The notes beneath the pieces were generated by a model, which was not told the origin of the DNA, did not search any database, and saw nothing but the letters and a program-made list of their open reading frames with translations. Shown one piece after another: positions 36,750 to 46,300 of a stretch of DNA of 64,000 bases; positions within the stretch are counted from its first letter, which is position 1, and the number at the start of each line of letters is the position of its first letter. Location of the stretch: positions 50,828 through 114,827 of the forward strand of contig NZ_PVBR01000016.1 of the NCBI RefSeq assembly GCF_002980495.1. The letters are read 5' to 3'. Position numbers and translations under genes: made by a program. The stretch comes from Phyllobacterium phragmitis (lineage in GTDB: Bacteria > Pseudomonadota > Alphaproteobacteria > Rhizobiales > Rhizobiaceae).

Positions 36750-38099
36750 ATGTCAGCACATCCGGCGTTTCGGCCTAACGATACCGCCCCCCGCTATACG
36801 AGCTACCCGACCGCGCCGCACTTCCATGCAGGGCTCGGGGGCCGCGCCTTGAAGGCATGGCTTGGTCATCTGCCCGACGGCGAGCCGGTTTCGCTCTATG
36901 TCCATATCCCGTTTTGCGACCGGCTCTGCTGGTTCTGCGCCTGCCACACCAAGCAGACGCGGCACTACGCGCCGGTGGAGGCCTATCTCAACGTGCTCCA
37001 TCAGGAGATCGCGGCCATTGGCCGCCTCGTCGGCGACAGGGCAAATGTCGGCGCACTGCATTTCGGCGGCGGGTCGCCGACGATGCTCAAACCCGCCGAC
37101 CTCGCCGCGCTGGATCGCGCCTTGCGAAGCGCCTTCACCTTCGCGAACGATATCCGGATCAGCGTGGAAATCGATCCCAACGATATGGATGAGGCCCGGC
37201 TCGATGCGTTGGCGGCGATGGGAATGACCCGCGCCAGCCTCGGCATTCAGGATTTTCATCCTCGCGTGCAAGAGGCCATCAACCGCGAGCAGAGTTTCGA
37301 GACCACCCATGCGGTCGTGGAGGGCTTGCGCAAACGCGGCGTGCGCTCAGTCAATCTCGACCTGCTTTACGGCCTGCCATATCAGACGACCGAAACGCTT
37401 GTCCTCACACTCCGGCAGGCGCTCATGATGCATCCGGACCGGCTCGCCCTCTTCGGCTACGCCCATGTGCCATGGTTCAAGAAGCATCAAACCATGATTG
37501 ACGAGGCGTCGCTGCCCGGCAGCGCGGCGCGCCTGATGCAATCGCAAACCGCCCGTGACCATATCCTTGCGCAAGGCTACGCCCCCATCGGGATCGACCA
37601 TTTTGCGCGCCCCGGCGACGGGCTGGCGCTTGCCGCCGCCAACGGCACGCTGCGCCGCAATTTTCAGGGCTATACCGATGATCGCTGCGCTACGCTCATC
37701 GGCCTCGGCCCCTCCTCCGTGAGCCAGTTCCCGCAAGGCTACTTGCAAAACAGCACCGCGACCGGCGAATATATGCGCCTCATCCGCGCTCATGGCCTTG
37801 CCACGGTGCGCGGCATCGAACTCACCGACGACGACCGGATGCGGCGCTGGATCATCGAGCGGCTGATGTGCGATTTCGCGTTTTCAGCGGAGGTTTTACG
37901 GAAACATTTCGGGCCGATGGCGGAAGAGGCCATTTCATGCGCGATGACAACTGCGGCGGATCAGGGCGCGGGCCTGTGTGAATGGAACGCCGGCATCTTT
38001 TCCATCACCCCAGAAGGCCGCCCATTCACGCGAGCAATAGCCGCAAAATTCGACCGCTATCTGGCGCGCGGAACGGCGCGGCATTCCGCAGCGGTTTGA
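36750..38099 (+). CDS. hemN: Oxygen-independent coproporphyrinogen III oxidase
   Basis: HemN is a radical SAM enzyme that makes protoporphyrinogen for heme without oxygen. The 449-residue protein has C56, C60 and C63 (C-X3-C-X2-C) followed by the diagnostic extra Cys 65, then GGGSPTML, SLGIQDF and NLDLLYGLPYQT. GGAGATTT lies upstream of the ATG. It is divergent from ccoN across two FNR boxes, so heme supply rises with the oxidase. It converges with the mogA gene with a 15-base gap. Confidence 0.95.
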   Translation: MSAHPAFRPNDTAPRYTSYPTAPHFHAGLGGRALKAWLGHLPDGEPVSLYVHIPFCDRLCWFCACHTKQTRHYAPVEAYLNVLHQEIAAIGRLVGDRANVGALHFGGGSPTMLKPADLAALDRALRSAFTFANDIRISVEIDPNDMDEARLDALAAMGMTRASLGIQDFHPRVQEAINREQSFETTHAVVEGLRKRGVRSVNLDLLYGLPYQTTETLVLTLRQALMMHPDRLALFGYAHVPWFKKHQTMIDEASLPGSAARLMQSQTARDHILAQGYAPIGIDHFARPGDGLALAAANGTLRRNFQGYTDDRCATLIGLGPSSVSQFPQGYLQNSTATGEYMRLIRAHGLATVRGIELTDDDRMRRWIIERLMCDFAFSAEVLRKHFGPMAEEAISCAMTTAADQGAGLCEWNAGIFSITPEGRPFTRAIAAKFDRYLARGTARHSAAV

Positions 38100-38114
38100 A
38101 GCCGCCATCCGATG

Positions 38115-38657
38115 TCAGGCTGGCCGAAAGGCCGCTACGATCACCGGATCGGTCTCGATACGCCGGGCGCCGATCAGATCCAGGCAATAGGGAACGGCGG
38201 GAAATACCGTATTGAGGCAAAGATCGATGGACGATGGTTTTCCCGGCAGGTTGACGATCAGGGTCTTGCCGCGCGTGCCGGCCATCTGGCGCGAGAGGAT
38301 CGCGGTGGGCACCGTCTCAAGACTCGCCCGCCGCATGGCCTCGCCGAAGCCCGGCAACTCCTTCTCGATCACCGCATGCATGGCCTCCGGCGTCTCATCG
38401 CGCGCCGATGGTCCGGTGCCGCCGGTCGTCAGTACGAGATCGACACGATCCTGATCGCAGAAGTCGATCAATGCGCGGCGGACGCTTTCGAAACCATCAG
38501 GGATGATCCGAGGCACGGGCGTCCACGGCGAGATGATGGCCCGCTCCAGCCATTGCCGGATTGCCGGTCCAGAGAGATCGGCATAGGCGCCGCGACTGGC
38601 GCGGTCGGATATTGTGAGAATGCCGATATGGACCATCGGCCCGGCCTCCGCGCTCAT
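38115..38657 (-). CDS. mogA: Molybdenum cofactor biosynthesis protein MogA/MoaB type (molybdopterin adenylyltransferase)
   Basis: MogA adenylylates molybdopterin before molybdate insertion, needed for nitrate reductase NarG. The 180-residue protein begins with HIGILTISDRAS near residue 9 and has LTTGGTGPSARDETPEA near 68 and LPGKPSSIDL near 138. The start at 38657 overlaps the stop of the DUF2478 gene as ATGA. It is the last gene of the nar operon. MogA and MoaB are hard to tell apart by eye. Confidence 0.88.
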   Translation of the reverse strand: MSAEAGPMVHIGILTISDRASRGAYADLSGPAIRQWLERAIISPWTPVPRIIPDGFESVRRALIDFCDQDRVDLVLTTGGTGPSARDETPEAMHAVIEKELPGFGEAMRRASLETVPTAILSRQMAGTRGKTLIVNLPGKPSSIDLCLNTVFPAVPYCLDLIGARRIETDPVIVAAFRPA

Positions 38658-39184
38658 GCGAATGCCCTCGCCGGGGTGGCTGACCGGTCGCAGATGAGTT
38701 CCGGCAATGCGATCTCCCGCGCGAGCATGTCGGCAAAGGCGCGGAATGGCGCAAGATTGATCATGGGAACTCCGATCAGAACCGGAACCGGAAGTTCCAG
38801 CGCCTTGACGATCAACGACCTGAACCCTCCGCCTTCCGCTTCGGTTTTCCCGAACTTGCACAGGACGAGCAGATCGGTCTGGCTGGACAGTGCCAGTTCC
38901 GCCGCCGCGCACGCATGCAGCAGCCGGTCGGTATCGAGGACGCAGCCCCTCGCGTGAGGCCCACGGTCTTCCGATATTCCGTAGAGCTTACCTGTTGAGA
39001 GATCCCGCAGATGCATATCGCACCGCGTGCGGCCCGGCTTCGACCGGCTATGCTGAACGAGGCCGGCCAGCCGCATGCCCTCGCCGGCCATCGTCGCGGT
39101 GGCTTCCAGCAGGAAGGTTTCGAATTCGGAGCCGTTGGAATAGACGATTGCCGTAATGGGGAAATCTGGATGGGTCATTTGCAT
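38654..39184 (-). CDS. DUF2478 protein (NTPase-like), molybdenum enzyme context
   Basis: The 176-residue protein matches DUF2478: AIVYSNGSEFETFLLEA near residue 12, GLVQHSR, CDMHLRDLSTG and ISEDRGPHARGCVLD in the middle, and LCKFGKTEAEGGGFR near residue 109. Members are found beside molybdate transport and cofactor genes and look like degenerate P-loop proteins; the biochemical role is not known. AAGGAT precedes ATG. It overlaps mogA and follows the small unknown gene by 34 bases, so a role in nitrate reductase cofactor supply is inferred. Confidence 0.75.
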   Translation of the reverse strand: MQMTHPDFPITAIVYSNGSEFETFLLEATATMAGEGMRLAGLVQHSRSKPGRTRCDMHLRDLSTGKLYGISEDRGPHARGCVLDTDRLLHACAAAELALSSQTDLLVLCKFGKTEAEGGGFRSLIVKALELPVPVLIGVPMINLAPFRAFADMLAREIALPELICDRSATPARAFA

Positions 39185-39218
39185 ACGCGATATCCTTCAG
39201 ACAGAAATGGGCCGTCCT

Positions 39219-39503
39219 TTACCTCGCCCGCGCCTCTGGCAGGGCCTTCATGAGAATGGCCCGGATGGCGGCGAGTCCCGGATCTTCGGCCTGGTTCATG
39301 ATGCCGACCAGTTGGACGAAATGCTCGTCGGATGCGGTTTCCATGAATGACAGGACCGTCATGGAGAGATAATCGGCCGACTCCATGGTTGCGGCAGCGG
39401 CGGCCTGCTCGACGCGCTGTGCCAGCCCGTCCACGCCAAGCGTGGCGATGAGCGCCGTCGCGGTCTCCGATTGTTCGAGCGAGGCGATGAGAGAGCCCAG
39501 CAT
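39219..39503 (-). CDS. Small helical protein of the nar operon, unknown function
   Basis: The 94-residue protein is helix-rich with many Ala and Glu (MLGSLIASLEQ, VEQAAAAATMESADYLSMTVL) and no membrane helix or signal peptide. Its ATG at 39503 shares one base with the ppiC stop (TGATG), so it is translationally coupled. I do not recognise a family. Position between the PpiC gene and cofactor genes suggests a nitrate reductase assembly factor. Confidence 0.6.
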   Translation of the reverse strand: MLGSLIASLEQSETATALIATLGVDGLAQRVEQAAAAATMESADYLSMTVLSFMETASDEHFVQLVGIMNQAEDPGLAAIRAILMKALPEARAR

Positions 39504-40393
39504 CACTGCACCAGCGGCGTCGCCGCGCCTTCGAGTTCGAGTTCGATGCCGCTGATATCGGCGCGCCCGATCAGCAGGGAAATATACTGCGCCGTCGCCT
39601 GACCGCGCACATGCTCCTCAAGATAATCGGCGATCCGATCCTTGACCGCCTCGAACGGCAGGACGGAACCTTCAACCTTTCGCACCAGACGGACAAGATG
39701 AATCCCGTAACGGGCTTCCACCGGCGGCGATATTTCACCGGGAGCAAGGGTCGCGAGCGCGGCCTCGAATTCCGGCGTCGTCTCGCCTTGAACGAACTGG
39801 ATTCGACCGCCCTCGACCTTGGCCGAAGGACAATCCGAGCAATCCCTTGCAAGCTGCACAAAGCGTTCCGGTTCTGCGGCGAGGACCAGAGCGAGCGCCG
39901 CCGCCTTGTCGCGCGCGGCGGCGAAGGCCAGTGCATCCTCCCTGTGCGCTGCGACAAGAATATGATCGGCCTCGAAGAGCGGCGGCGTGATGAAGCGCTT
40001 GCGGTTGTTTTCATAGAAGCGCCGAAGCGTTTCCTCATCCGCTTCCGGGGTTCGGATTTCGCGTTCGATGAGCGCGCGCAGGAGCGCATCCTCGTCCGTT
40101 TCCATCCGCCCTTCGTCATCCGCTTGCGGCTCTGCCGCTATGGCAAGCCGCGCCGCCTCTTGCACCAGAAGTTCGCGGATCACCAAGGCGCGGGCGGCCG
40201 CATGCCAGGCGGCGCCGGGGTTGTCGGCGGTGAAGTTCTGCGTTTCCACGGCGATATCCTTGCGGGAGATCGAAACGCCGTTGACGCTCACCGGCAGCGC
40301 GGCGACCGGCCCATGCGCGGCGGCATGATCGTGGCGGCAATTATTGCCGTGCGGGCCCTGCCCCGCTGTGCGGTCGATGACGATGGAAACCAT
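39503..40393 (-). CDS. PpiC/parvulin-type peptidyl-prolyl isomerase of the nar operon
   Basis: The 296-residue protein has an N-terminal segment with H-rich stretches (GPHGNNCRHDHAAAHGP), a helical chaperone-like part, and a parvulin domain (FEADHILVAAHREDA near residue 145, then DCSDCPSA and GGRIQFVQG, and ARYGIHLVRL). No signal peptide is seen, so it is cytosolic, as for NarG/NarH maturation. A ppiC gene at the same position occurs in Pseudomonas nar operons. It starts five bases after narI. The His/Cys-rich start could bind metal. Confidence 0.85.
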   Translation of the reverse strand: MVSIVIDRTAGQGPHGNNCRHDHAAAHGPVAALPVSVNGVSISRKDIAVETQNFTADNPGAAWHAAARALVIRELLVQEAARLAIAAEPQADDEGRMETDEDALLRALIEREIRTPEADEETLRRFYENNRKRFITPPLFEADHILVAAHREDALAFAAARDKAAALALVLAAEPERFVQLARDCSDCPSAKVEGGRIQFVQGETTPEFEAALATLAPGEISPPVEARYGIHLVRLVRKVEGSVLPFEAVKDRIADYLEEHVRGQATAQYISLLIGRADISGIELELEGAATPLVQ

Positions 40394-40398
40394 GGCCG

Positions 40399-41133
40399 TT
40401 ACTCCGCCGGATGCCTGTTGGAATGCGAGGGATGCTGCTCGCGCGTGAAACGGGTGCGCACGACCTGATAGCCCGGACGCCCGAGATACCAGACCGGAGC
40501 ACTCCAGACATGGACCAGCCGCGTGAACGGAAACAGCAGGAAGATCGTCATCCCCAGCAGCAGATGCGCCTTGAAGACGGGATGCACGTCGAGGACATAG
40601 GCGGCGGCGCCGGGCTGCAGCGTCAGGATGCCTTGCGCCCAGTTCATGAACTTCACCATTTCATGGCCGTCCATATGGCCGAGCGAGACGAAGATGGTGC
40701 AAAGCCCGAGCGTCAGCTGCAGCCACAGGATGAGCAGGATCGCCATATCGCCGAAGCTCGATGTGGCGCGGATGCGCGGATCGAAGAAACGGCGATGCGC
40801 CAGAAGCGATATCCCGATGAAGCAGGCGATACCGGCAATGCCGCCGACGGTGATCGCCAATCCCTGCTTGAAGCCATGCGAGACGCCAAGAGCATCGAAG
40901 ACGGCGATGGGGGTGAGCAATCCGGCGGCGTGACCGATGAAGATCACCAATATGCCGACATGGAACAGGTTCGATCCCCAGCGCAACTGGCTGCGGCGGA
41001 GCAATTGCGAGGAACCGGTCTTCCATGTGTATTGCTCGCGGTCGAAACGGACCAGGCTGCCGAGCAGGAACACGGTGAGACACAGATAGGGATACCAGCC
41101 GAAAAGCATATAATTGATGGTTTCGGACATCAT
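40399..41133 (-). CDS. narI: Respiratory nitrate reductase gamma subunit NarI
   Basis: NarI is the diheme-b quinol oxidase and membrane anchor of NarGHI. The 244-residue protein has five helices with paired histidines (LFHVGILVIFIGHAAG near residue 57, and VHPVFKAHLLLGM and TRLVHVWSAP in the C-terminal half). AGGAGGACT precedes ATG. Order narG-H-J-I is standard. Confidence 0.95.
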   Translation of the reverse strand: MMSETINYMLFGWYPYLCLTVFLLGSLVRFDREQYTWKTGSSQLLRRSQLRWGSNLFHVGILVIFIGHAAGLLTPIAVFDALGVSHGFKQGLAITVGGIAGIACFIGISLLAHRRFFDPRIRATSSFGDMAILLILWLQLTLGLCTIFVSLGHMDGHEMVKFMNWAQGILTLQPGAAAYVLDVHPVFKAHLLLGMTIFLLFPFTRLVHVWSAPVWYLGRPGYQVVRTRFTREQHPSHSNRHPAE

Positions 41134-41142
41134 AGTCCTCCT

Positions 41143-41856
41143 TCACAAAGCATTGGCGCGCGCATCGCGGCGCGCGGCGCGCAGGCGGGTCTGGAGCCGG
41201 TCGCTGGAACAGCCGTCCATGCCGCCGCTATCCGGACCGAAAGTGACAGCCGTCTCTTCCCATTCCGCATCGAGCGCGGCGAGATCGTCAGGCGCCCCGG
41301 CAGGGCGTTCCTCATCGGTGGATAGCGGAAGGGACGTTCCGGCGACGGCGCGGATCGCGGCAAGAACCGGGGCATAGATCGAATTGCGGGCGCGAAGCCG
41401 CGCCTCCAGTTCGCCAAGTATGGAGGCGGTTTCGGAAAGGAGCGCCCGCGCTTCCTCCAGCGGGCGCGTCGACAGATATTCCAGGAACAGCGGCAGATAG
41501 TCCGGCAACTCGTTGGCGGTCAGTTCCAGCCCGCCTTTCTCGTAGAGACTGGCCAGATCGACCATCGCCTGGCCGCGATCGCGGCTTTCGCCGTGCACAT
41601 GTTCGAACAGATGCAGCGAAAGCCGTCGCGTCCTGTCGAAGAGTTCGACATAGCGTTCCTGCAATTCGAACAGATCGAGCGTTGCCAGTTCACGCAGCAG
41701 CGGCTGAAGCTCGGAAACCACCGTGTCCGGCAAATGCCGCTGGGACGTAATCGCGGCCTCGATATCCGGCACGGCGGCGCAAAGCTCCGCTGACGGATAG
41801 GTCAGCAGCGCGGAGAGCGCCCGGAAGATGATCGTTCCCTGTTCCGGGGCCATCAT
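41143..41856 (-). CDS. narJ: Nitrate reductase assembly chaperone NarJ
   Basis: NarJ holds NarG until the molybdenum cofactor is inserted. The 237-residue helical protein shows the TorD-family pattern with LSALLTYPSAEL, LQERYVELFDRTRRLSLHLFEHVHGESRDRGQAM (split around residues 66-100) and ELPDYLPLFLEYLS. The start overlaps the narH stop as ATGA. The last 40 residues are polar and of low complexity. Confidence 0.93.
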   Translation of the reverse strand: MMAPEQGTIIFRALSALLTYPSAELCAAVPDIEAAITSQRHLPDTVVSELQPLLRELATLDLFELQERYVELFDRTRRLSLHLFEHVHGESRDRGQAMVDLASLYEKGGLELTANELPDYLPLFLEYLSTRPLEEARALLSETASILGELEARLRARNSIYAPVLAAIRAVAGTSLPLSTDEERPAGAPDDLAALDAEWEETAVTFGPDSGGMDGCSSDRLQTRLRAARRDARANAL

Positions 41857-43379
41857 GCGATCTCCATCGGGTTGGAGGCCTTCTTCGTCTGCTTCGTGCC
41901 GAAAAGATTGGTCTCGCTGGTGCCGCCCGAGCAGCCATTGCCGAAGGAGAAGCCGCAGGAACTGCGCAGATCGAAGGCATCCTCGCTCCATTCGCGATGC
42001 GCCGTCGGGATGACGAAACGATCCTCGTAATTGGCGATCGCCATGATGCGGTACATGTCCTCGATGGTCGCGCCCGTAAGCCCGACCTTTTCGGCGATGC
42101 GCTCGTCCATGCGGCCATCGATGGATTTGGCCCGCATGTAGGCCCGCATCGCAAGCATGCGCTCCAGCGCCAGCGCCACCGGTTCCTCATTGCCGGCGGT
42201 CAGCAGATTGGCGAGGTATTGCAGCGGAATGCGCAACGAACGCACATCGGGCATGTCGCCATCGAGGCCCATCTTGTCGGCGGACGCGGCCGACTGGATC
42301 GGCGAAAGCGGCGGCACATACCAGACCATCGGCAGCGTGCGATATTCCGGGTGGAGCGGGAAAGCGACCTTCCAGTCCATCGCCATCTTCCAGATCGGCG
42401 ACGTGACCGCCGCCTCCAGCCACGCCTCCGGCACACCGTCGGCGCGCGCCTGCGCGATCACCGCCGGGTCTTTCGGGTCGAGGAACAGGTCGAGTTGCGC
42501 CTGATACAAGTCCTTTTCATTGGGCGCGCTCGCCGCCGCCTCGATGCGGTCGGCGTCATAGAGCAGGACGCCGAGATAGCGGATGCGCCCGACGCAGGTT
42601 TCCGAGCAGACTGTTGGCTGGCCGGCCTCGATGCGCGGGTAGCAGAAGATGCATTTCTCCGATTTGCCCGAAGACCAGTTGTAGTAGATTTTCTTGTAGG
42701 GACAGCCGGAAACGCACATGCGCCAGCCGCGGCACTTGTCCTGATCGATCAGAACGATGCCGTCCTCCTCGCGCTTGTAGATGGCGCCCGACGGGCAGAC
42801 CGCCGCGCAGGTCGGGTTGAGGCAATGCTCGCACAGCCGCGGCAGATACATCATGAAGGTGTTTTCGAACTGGCCGTAGATCTCCTTCTGGACGTTTTCG
42901 AAGTTTATGTCCCTGGAACGCTTCTCGAACTCGCCGCCAAGGATTTCCTCCCAGTTCGGCCCCCATTCGATCTTTTCCATGCGCTCGCCTGAAATGGCCG
43001 AGCGTGGCCTCGCCGTCGGGAAGGCTTTCGATTCCCTGGCCGTGTGCAGATGCTCGTAATCGAAGGTGAAGGGCTCGTAATAATCGTCGATTTCCGGCAG
43101 ATCGGGATTGGCGAAGATATTGGCAAGGACACGCCATTTCGCGCCCATTTTTGGTTCGATGCGCCCATTCGCCTTGCGCCGCCAGCCCCCGTTCCACTTG
43201 GCCTGATTTTCCCATTCACGGGGATAGCCGATGCCCGGCTTGGTCTCGACATTGTTGAACCAGGCATATTCGACGCCCTCGCGGCTGGTCCAGACGTTCT
43301 TGCAGGTGACGGAACAGGTATGGCAGCCGATACATTTGTCGAGGTTCAGCACCATCGCGATTTGTGCACGGATCTTCAT
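41853..43379 (-). CDS. narH: Respiratory nitrate reductase beta subunit NarH
   Basis: NarH carries four Fe-S clusters between NarI and NarG. The 508-residue protein has CIGCHTCSVTCKNVW near residue 16, CEHCLNPTCAAVCPSGA near 184, CRGWRMCVSGCPYKK near 217 (with the Trp typical of the [3Fe-4S] cluster) and KCIFCYPRIEAGQPTVC. It overlaps narG by four bases and narJ by four. Confidence 0.96.
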   Translation of the reverse strand: MKIRAQIAMVLNLDKCIGCHTCSVTCKNVWTSREGVEYAWFNNVETKPGIGYPREWENQAKWNGGWRRKANGRIEPKMGAKWRVLANIFANPDLPEIDDYYEPFTFDYEHLHTARESKAFPTARPRSAISGERMEKIEWGPNWEEILGGEFEKRSRDINFENVQKEIYGQFENTFMMYLPRLCEHCLNPTCAAVCPSGAIYKREEDGIVLIDQDKCRGWRMCVSGCPYKKIYYNWSSGKSEKCIFCYPRIEAGQPTVCSETCVGRIRYLGVLLYDADRIEAAASAPNEKDLYQAQLDLFLDPKDPAVIAQARADGVPEAWLEAAVTSPIWKMAMDWKVAFPLHPEYRTLPMVWYVPPLSPIQSAASADKMGLDGDMPDVRSLRIPLQYLANLLTAGNEEPVALALERMLAMRAYMRAKSIDGRMDERIAEKVGLTGATIEDMYRIMAIANYEDRFVIPTAHREWSEDAFDLRSSCGFSFGNGCSGGTSETNLFGTKQTKKASNPMEIA

Positions 43380-46300
43380 TCTGCAGCCTCCTTCGGCGCG
43401 TCGGTTGACAGCGGCTCCTCGAGCCAGTCGACTTGGGACATCTTGCGCACGACGATGAATTCGTCGCGGTTGGCGCCCACGGTCCCGTAATAGTTGAAGC
43501 CGTAGGCCAGCTGGGCATAGCCGCCGATCATATGGGTAGGTTTCAGAACGGTGCGGGTCACCGAATTATGGATGCCGCCCCGATTGCCCGTAAGCTGCGA
43601 GCCCGGCGTGTTGATGATCTTTTCCTGCGCGTGATACATCAGCATCATGCCCTGCTTGATGCGCTGGGAGACCACGGCGCGGGCCGTCAGCGCGCCGTTA
43701 GTGTTAAACACCTCCACCCAGTCATTGTCGACGATGCCCGCGGATTTCGCGTCCACCTCGGATATCCAGACCACCGGGCCGCCACGGTTGAGCGTCAGCA
43801 TCAGGAGATTGTCCGAATAGGTGGAATGGATGCCCCATTTCTGATGCGGCGTCAGGAAGTTGAGGACGATCTCCTTGTTGCCGTTCGGACGCAGACCCTT
43901 GACACCGGCGATCGTCTTCAGGTCGACAGGCGGCTTCCAGGTGACGAAGCCCTCCCCGAAGGCCCGCATCCACAAATGATCCTGATAGAGTTGCTGGCGA
44001 CCGGTCAGTGTGCGCCATGGGATCAGTTCGTGGACATTGGTATAACCGGCATTGTAGCAGACCTTCTCGCTCTCGATGCCCGACCAGGTGGGCGACGAGA
44101 TGATCTTGCGCGGCTGCGCCTGGATATCGCGGAAGCGGATCTTCTCATCCTCCTTGGGAAGAGCGAGATGCGCGTGCTCGCGACCGGTGAACTCGGACAA
44201 GGCCTCCCATGCCTTGACGGCGACTTCGCCATTGGTCTCCGGCGCCAGCATCAGGATGACCTCGGCGGCATCGATATCGCTTTCGATCTTCGGCAGATCC
44301 TTGGCCAATCCCTCCGCATGAACCCCGTTGAGCGCCCCGAGCGCTTCGACTTCGTGCCCGGTGTTCCAGCCTATGCCCTTGCCGCCATTGCCGAGTTTGG
44401 TCATCAGCGGACCAAGCGCGGTGAACTGGGCATGGATGTTGGAATAATCGCGGGTAATGACGGTTACGGACGGCATCGTGCTGCCTGGGATCGGCTCGAT
44501 TTCGCCGAGCTTCCAATCCTTGACATCGAACGCCTGCGCGATTTCCGCCGGGCTATCGTGCTGGATCGGCGTTAGAACCGTATCCTCCTCGACGCCCAGA
44601 ACCTCCGGCGCGATCTTCGAGAACACCTTGGCGAGGCCCTTGTATATCTCCCAGTCCGAGCGCGATTCCCATGCGGGATCGACCGCCGCCGACAGCGGGT
44701 GGATGAAGGGATGCATGTCCGATGTGTTGAGGTCGTTTTTTTCGTACCAGGTGGCGGTCGGCAGGACGATGTCCGAATAAACGCATGTGGTCGACATGCG
44801 GAAATCGAGCGTCACCAACAGGTCGAGCTTGCCGCGCGGCGCTTCCTCATGCCAGACGACCTCCTTGTTGCGCACCGCCCCCTCGGTTCCCAGATCCTTG
44901 CCCATCACGCCGTTTTCGGTGCCGAGCAGATGCTTGAGAAAATATTCGTGCCCTTTTCCCGAGGAGCCGAGCAGGTTCGAACGCCAAACGAACATGTTGC
45001 GCGGCCAGTTGGCCGGATCGTCGGGATCATGGCAGGAGAGCTCCAGCTCGCCGGATTTCAGCGCCTTGGCGACATAGTCCTTCGGCTCAAGTCCCGCCGC
45101 CCTTGCCTGCGCGGCGATCTTGAGCGGGTTCTGCTTGAGTTGGGGCGCGGAGGGCAGCCAGCCCATGCGCTCCGCCTTGACGTTATAATCGATGAAGCTC
45201 TTGCTCCAGTCGCCTTCCGGCGCTGTCGGCGACAGGATTTCCTCCGCCGTCAACGTCTCGTAGCGCCATTGGTCCGTATGGGCGTAGAAGAAGGACGTCG
45301 AGTTCATGTGCCGGGGCGGACGGTTCCAGTCCAGCCCGAAGGCGAGCGGCGTCCAGCCGGTCTGCGGACGGAGCTTTTCCTGCCCGACATAATGCGACCA
45401 GCCGCCGCCCGACTGGCCGATGGCGCCGCAGAATACCAGGAGATTGATGATCCCCCGGTAAGTCATATCCATATGGTACCAATGGTTGACGCCCGCGCCG
45501 AGGATCACCATCGAACGGCCATTGGTCTTTTCCGCATTGGTGGCGAATTCGCGGGCAACGGTGATGATCGCATCCCGCTTGACCCCGGTGATCCGCTCGG
45601 CCCAGGCCGGCGTGAAAGGCACGTCTTCGTCATAGCTGCCGGCAACATTGCCGCCGCCGAAACCCCGGTCGAGAGCATAGTTCGCCATCATCAGATCATA
45701 GACGGTGGCCACCGTGACGGGCTGGCCGTCCGCGCCGGTGATCGTACGGGTGGGCACGTTGCGCGTCAGGATTTCGCCGTGCCCGGTTGCCACAAAGCCC
45801 TGCGTTGCGCGCCCGCCGAAATAGGGGAAATCGACTTGCCTGATTTGCCCGCCCTCGCCCGCAAGCGAGAGCTTGAGGCGGGTATCGCGGCCCTGCCCTT
45901 CCTTTTCCTCCAGATTCCACTTCGCCTTCTCGCCCCAGCGATAGCCGACGGACCCCAGAGGGGCGACCAGATCGCCCGTGTTCTCGTCGATGGCGACCGT
46001 CTTCCATTCCGGATTGTTGGCCTCGCCAAGCGCGCCTTCCAGCTCGGAGGCGCGAAGCATGCGCTCGGGCACCAGCTTTCCATCCTTTTCGGCAAGGCGC
46101 ACCAGAAACGGCATGTCGGTATAGCGGCGGGTGTAATCGTCGAAATAGGACACCGAGCGGTCGAGATGGTATTCGCGAAGAATGACATGGCCCATGGCCA
46201 GCGCCAGCGCCGCATCCGTTCCCTGCTTCGGGTTGAGCCAGATATCGCCGAACTTGGTGGCCTCGGCATAATCCGGGCTGACCACGGCGCTCTTGGTGCC

